Assembly (NCBI GenBank): GCA_002898995.1
Contig: BEIM01000153.1
Span: forward strand, 1-7,795
Direction of reading: 5' to 3'
Length of the DNA stretch: 7,795 bases
Origin: a bacterium HR36
GTDB taxonomy: Bacteria; Planctomycetota; Planctomycetia; Gemmatales; HRBIN36
Shown here piece by piece: positions 1 to 6,000 of the stretch; position 1 is the first letter of the stretch; every line of letters begins with the position of its first letter. The notes under the pieces are model-generated. The model saw only the letters and a list, made by a program, of their open reading frames with translations. It was not told where the DNA came from and did not search any database. A program made the position numbers and the translations under genes.

Positions 1-3000
1 AGGCCACCGGTAATCGAGGTCGGTGAAATGGTAGGCGTCCCGGTGAGACTGGTGTTGTTACTGCTTACTGTTAGGGTCAGATTCTGCCCGTATTCCAAAC
101 TCCCGCCGCCGGGTTCAATGTTGTTGATGGTGATCGACTGCGTGGGCGAGTCTTCGGGAATGTTGATACTGGCCGGCGAGGGTGTTCCCGTCGGCACATC
201 GTTCACCTCGGTGATGGTGAGTTGCGCCGTCGCGGTGGCTGCGCTATAAGCGGAGGAACCGCCCGTGCTGGTGATAGTCACCACGCTACCGTTGTTAATC
301 GGCCCATCCGATTGATCCCAAGCGCGAAAAGTAAACGTGCTCGTGCCGTTAAAGTCGGCGATCGGCCTAAACCGCACACGTGTGTTCGCATCCGCCTTTA
401 GGACGAAGGCCTGGCTACCCGTCAGTGTTGGGAATGTGTTCCAGCTACTGCCGTCCTTATACTCCCAGGTTCCGTTGGTGCTGTCGTACGCCGTGATCGC
501 AATGCCGCGTGGGTCGGTCTGAGTTGGGTTGTTGACGTTAGCATTATCGTCGGGGTCGGTGTAGTTGCCACCCAACGAGTTAATGAATGTCTGCACCAGG
601 AAATCCGGATCGCTGGCGGGATCCTCCGGGATACTGCCCAGGTTATAAGTGCCGGCGTTCAGCACCGGAGCATCGTTGACGGCAGTGACGTTGACAGTGA
701 ACGTCAGGGTCAGTGTGTCTTGCCCGCCGTTGAGCGTGCCGCCGTTATCTTGGATAGTAACCGTTGCGGTCGAAGTCCCGTACTTATTAGGGGCGATTCG
801 AATCTCCATGTTCTGGGACTGCGGATAAACACCCGAGCCACCAGAGATGCTCATATTCGGAAAGCCCGTCGCTTGAAACTGGAAAATGCTGAACAGCGCT
901 GCGGGGCTGGGAGTCATGATCAGATTCAAGTTCTGCGTATGCTCAAACACGCCGCCGCCCGGAGTCAGATAGTTGATGGTGATCGTGTGAGTGTTGGAGT
1001 CGTCTTCCACGAGGTTGAGGGTCAGGGTACTAAGAACCCCTGTCGGCTGGCTGTTGACTGGCTGGACGGTGATGCGCACAGAATTGGAGCTGGTGAGTGG
1101 ACCGCCGACCCCTGTGTTGCCCCGGTCGTTGACGGTTATTGTCAGGTACACCAACCCGTCATAATCGTAAGCCGGCGTGAACTTCATGCCGTCGAGCCGG
1201 CTATTGATCGTACTCACAGTTCCCTGCACAGTCAGCGACGGCGAGTTATTACTCCCAGCGACAATGGTCAGGCCTGCAGTGCTGGGAAGGAATATCCTGC
1301 CACTGGTGGCGGTCAGCGTCACCTCGACATTCACATCGCCGTTGGGATCACTAATGCTGATCGCGTTGCCTGAGGAAAACGTTAGCGTCTGGTTGCGGAA
1401 GATATTTTGCGGACCGGGCACGCTGACACTTGGCCGCTGGTTAGCTACCTGTACGGTGATGGGCACACTGGCAGTGGTGGACAAAGCGCCGCCCAGGCCC
1501 GATTGCCCCAAATCGTTGACGGTCAGCGTCAGAGTAGCGGTGCCGGCGAAGCCTGCTGGTGGTATGTACACCAGACCGTTCAACCGCGCCAGCAGATTGC
1601 TGACTGTTCCGCGGATAGTGAACGCCGAGGTATTATTTCCCCCTGCGGTAAACACTAACAGCGACGTGTCTGGCAGATGCAAAATTCCCTGACTCACGCT
1701 GAGCTGTACTTCTGCGGTGCTGCTGCCGGTTAGCTCGATATCGCCAAAACTAAAACTGTTACCGTTGAATGTAGAGAAGACCAGGGCTGTGTCCTGTGGT
1801 ATGGTTTGGGGGCCGGGCACGGAAACGGTGGGGGCGTCGTTGACCGCCCGCACCTTGATGACCACCGAATCAGTATCAGAACCCGGTCCACCCGAACCAA
1901 GGTGTCCCAGATCGTTGGTGGTAATGGTTAAGACATCCTGACCATTGAAGTTCGGATTGGGGGTGTACACGAGACCTTCGAGTGCGGTGTTAATCGCGGT
2001 TAATGTCCCGCGGAAGGTCATGCTCGCAGTGCCATTGCTGCCGCTGACAAAGGTAAGCCCCGCCGTCGTCGGCAACGTGAGAATGCCGTGGCTAACCGTG
2101 AGTTGTACCTGGAGCGGATTGCTGCCCGCATCCGCATCGGAAATACTGATACGGTTGTTGTTGGCGGTGGAGAAGGTGAGGCTCGAATCCTCGTCAACAA
2201 TCAACGAAGCTGGACTGCGAATCAACAAACTTACCGGCGGCGGCGATACTCCGACACCGATGGCGGCTGTGCCCGTGCTCACCTGCGGACCACCTGCTCC
2301 CGTCGCTCCCAGGTCCTCCAGAGTAAAGCTCAGCGATACCAGACCGGAAAAACTGGCGGGTGGGTCAAACTGTACGCCGTTGTTCAAAGCCGTTACCAAG
2401 TCGCCAAACGTGCCGATGCCAGTGACAAAACCCGTCCCATTGTTGCTCAAAATCAGGCTGCCTGGAATCAGGAATGTCAGGGTACCGGCATCAACACGAG
2501 CGGCGAACTGGACGATATCGGTCGCGGTCACGTCTGCATCGAAGACTTGAATCGCGTTGCTAGTACCCGAGGACAACACTAATGGTGTGCCGATAGATGT
2601 GCTTTGTCCCCGCGGGATATAGACCAGTGGCGCGTCGTTGACAGGCGAGACATTCAGGGTGATGGATTGACTCGCCGACTGAGCGGCGCCGCTACCCATG
2701 TTGCCCAAGTCATCGACCTGAATGGCAAGTGTGTCAGTGCCGGTGAAGCCCACATCGGGCCGATAGGTCATCCCGCTGAGGGCTGCATTAATAGCAGCCA
2801 GGGGACCGCGGATCGTCATGCTGGAACCGCCGTTGGCCCCAGCGGCAAATTCCAGACCCGCGATCGTAGGCAATAGCAAGCGGCCGTTACTCACATTGAG
2901 CTGGACTTCCACGATATTGGTACCGGCGTCGGGGTCGGTGATGGTAATGGCGTGGCCGCTGCCGGAAGAGAAGTTGAAGGGTGTGTCTTCATTGAGCGTC

Positions 3001-6000
3001 TTGTTCAGGCCGCCCTGCACCGTGATGGCAGGAGGCTGGTTTGCTGGCAGGGTGGCCGTGCCTACGCGAATGAGAACGGTCGCCGAATGGGACTGGGCCC
3101 CACCGCCGCCAGTGTTACCCAGATCATTGACCGTGAAAGTGAGTGAGGCGATAACGTTTGCGTTTGGCGGATTGTAACGCAGCCCGTTTGCCAGGCGGGC
3201 ATTTAATATGGCGATCGGGCCTATCCCCGTGATGGTGCTAGTGCCGTTCCCGGAAACACTTAGGCCACTGGTGTCCAGCAGCAGTAATGTTCCAGTGCTG
3301 ACGTTCAATGTGAACTGCACATTGTTGCTGCCAGCATCCGGATCGACGACAGACAAAGCGTTACTGTTAGCGGCAGAAAAAACCAGCGGTGTTCCCGCGC
3401 CGGTGGTCTGGGCATTGGGCACACTAACGCGTGGTGGATCGTTTCTCGGTAAAACCACGATGGGGATCGTCTCGGTTTCGCTCACAGTTTCGCCTGCGAA
3501 TTTGGCAACCACCGTCAGCGTTGCCGGACCACTATAATCCAGGTTCGGAACATACGTTAGGCCATCCAGGGCGTCGTGGACATCGCTCAATCGGCCCTGG
3601 ATGGTCAGGCTGGCAGTACCATTGCCACCACTGATGAGCCGCACGTTCGCCGCGCGCGCGAGGAACAGAATCCCATTAGTGACGCTGAGCTGCACCTCCA
3701 GCGGATTCTCACTGGGCGCGGGCACTTCGAAGAAAATGCGATTGTTGTTAGAAGACGCGAAAACCAGGGGAGTATCCTCATTGGTGGTTTGGGCCGCCGG
3801 AGGAACCGCATTGACGGGTGCCTGATTGGCGGGCAAACCGACGGCGATTCGCACAGTTTTCGTATCACTCTGCGCCCCACCACTGCCAGTGTTCCCCTGG
3901 TCATTGACCGTGAACGTGAGGGTGGCGACGCCGGTAAAATTCGTAGCCGGCGTGTAATTCAACCCAGCGCCCAACGCTGTATTCAAATCGCTCAGCGTCC
4001 CGGTACCGGTAATGCTGCTCGTCCCATTGCCAGATATCGTCAACGAACCGGGGGATGTCAGCGTCAGGGTGCCATTGGTCACGGACAAAGTGAAGCTAAT
4101 GGTGTTACTGCCCGCATCCACGTCGGACGCAGAAAGGGCGTTGGAATTACCGCTAGAGAAGGTTAGCAGAGCATTCATGACCGTGAACTGCGCCACAGGC
4201 ACGCTCACCACTGGGGCGTCGTTAACGGCGCTGATGGTGATCGAAATAGTACCCGTGGCAGTCAGTGGCCCACCGAAACCGCTGTTGCCCAGATCGTTCG
4301 CGGCAATAGTCAATGTGTCTGAGCCGTTGTAATTGGGATTGGGTTTGTACTGCAAGCCGTTTAGCGCGGTATTGATGGCCGCAATTGTCCCAGTGAACGT
4401 CATGGTGACATCGTCCACACCGTCGCCTGCAGAGAACGTCAAACCACTCAGCGAAGCCAGGGTCAACGTCCCTTGAGTCACCGTGAGTGTGACCTGAATC
4501 GGATTGCTGCCTGCGTCGGGATCGCTTACTGTAATGGCGTTGCCGTTAGCAACGGAGAATACGCGAACCGTGTCCTCGTTGACGGTTTGCGGACCCGGCA
4601 CGGTGAGGACCGGCGGTTGGTTGGCATTCATAACGCGAAGCAGCACCACATCGCTGTCGCTTTGCGGCCCGCCTGGGCCGGTTGCAGCCAGATCGTTGAC
4701 CGTGAAGACCAGGGGATCGGTGCCCAGGAAACCAGTGTTCGGCCTGTACCTCAAACCTGCCCCCAGTGCGGCATTGACGGTGCTGACCGGCCCTTCAAAG
4801 GTCAGCAATGAGGCGGTACCATCATTGGGCCCGGATACGAGATAAAGCGTACCAGGATTGAGCAGTTCTAATGTGCCATTGCTGACAGAGACCGTGAAAC
4901 GAATCGGGTGGGCGCCGTTCCAGGGCGCTCCGCTGCCGGCGTCCGGTTCATTGACTTGCAGCGTGGTAATGCTAATGCCCACAAGACTGTTGACTAGCAC
5001 TGGGACAGAACTGGGTGCGCTAATCAAAGGCGGGTCGTTGTTGGTGTTGGTAACGTTGATGGTAACGGTTTTGGAGTCGGATAACGAGCTACCCGCCCCG
5101 ATGTGGCCCTGGTCGTTGACGACGATGCTCAGTGTATCGCTGCCTGAAAAAGACGGATTGGGCGTATAGCGTAACCCGGAAAGCGCGTTGTTCAAAGCGG
5201 CCAGGCTCCCCGTGACGCTAATGCTATTGGTGCCATTGCCCGTAACACTGATAAGCCCGGTTGTGCTGCCGAGTGTCAAGGTACCGTTGCTCACATTCAA
5301 ATTCATGGTCATCGGATTGCTGCCAGCATCTACGTCATTGACGGAGATGGCATTGCCGTTGGCGGCGGTGAACAGCAGCACCTGATGCATCTGCAATTGC
5401 TGCGGAGTGGTCGGCGCGGTGATCAGGGGGGCGTCGTTTACCGGGGTAATGCGGATCGTGACAGTCTCAGTGGTTGTCCAGCCGAGGGTAGCATAACTGG
5501 GCGGGACAGCTGGCGGCACAACACCGTTATGCTTCAAGTCGGAAACTGTTATGGTCAGCGTGTCAGTACCAAAGTAGTTAGGGTCGAGGATGTATTGTAA
5601 ACCGTTCAGTGCGGTGTTGATGGCCGATTGGGGGCCGCGATAGGTCATGAAACTGGAGTTGTTGTTTCCGGCGACCAAGGTGAGGCCAGCGGTGCTAGCC
5701 AGTTGCAAGCGCCCATGCTGTACCTGCAGCGTAAACTGCACCGGATCGCTGCCTGCGTCTTTATCTTGCACAGAGATTTCCGTTTGCTGGGCCGGGCTAA
5801 AGGTGAGCGAACTATCTTCGCTGATGGTCTGCGGCCCAGGAACACGGATTTCTGGGGGCAAATTGACATTGACGTACAGGCCCCAGATACCGCGCCCGTA
5901 CGTGGCTACCAGGAGCGTGCTGAACTGCTGATTGATCTGGATGTCGGTAATCGGCACCAGCGGCAGCCTAGTTCCCGACGGGCTGGTCGGTTGCATTGGC

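Larger units (their letters stand above)
1059..5864 (-). repeat. Array of twelve cadherin-like (type A) repeats, R1-R12, residues 644-2245
   Basis: Twelve head-to-tail domains of 128-141 residues share one plan: linker (VNDAP or ANQPP), a short strand ending in VPGPQ, an acidic spot (NED or absent), a strand like LTFS, then N-x-N-x-I-x-V-x-D-x-DAGSNP, a strand pair around VSNGTLTL, a Gly/Asn turn, AINTALNGLxYxPN, F/Y-x-G-xDTLTITVND and a Gly-rich loop, then a last strand VTITV. This is the cadherin-like/Ig-like beta-sandwich family seen in many giant bacterial surface proteins. Conserved acidic and Asn residues at the domain junctions suggest calcium binding and a stiff rod. The copies are strongly diverged at DNA level, so the array is old and not freshly expanded. 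Neighbouring repeats fall into two alternating subclasses (see findings). Confidence 0.88.

Noticed and set aside
720..1373. Plus-strand open frame of 217 codons
   Set aside because: It lies antisense to repeats R11-R13, has no recognisable domain or ribosome site, and its Arg/His-rich composition is what the complement of the repeat codons gives.
2018..2200. Minus-strand frames in other phases (also 3605-3904, 5645-5869, 5906-6166, 6314-6538)
   Set aside because: These overlap the long intact frame in a different phase and show no domain; they are not separate genes.
1945..2550. Plus-strand open frame of 201 codons, with an overlapping 164-codon frame at 2088-2582
   Set aside because: Both are antisense shadows of repeats R9-R10; two overlapping frames on the same strand with repeat-like spacing reflect the codon use of the minus-strand gene.
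3576..4166. Plus-strand open frame of 196 codons
   Set aside because: It is an antisense shadow of repeats R5-R6, with low-complexity Arg/Gly/Gln-rich translation and no family resemblance.
1059..5864. CRISPR array or satellite-like DNA repeat
   Set aside because: The periodicity is about 400 bp, it is in frame, and it is conserved at protein level while the DNA is diverged; there are no short identical direct repeats with spacers.
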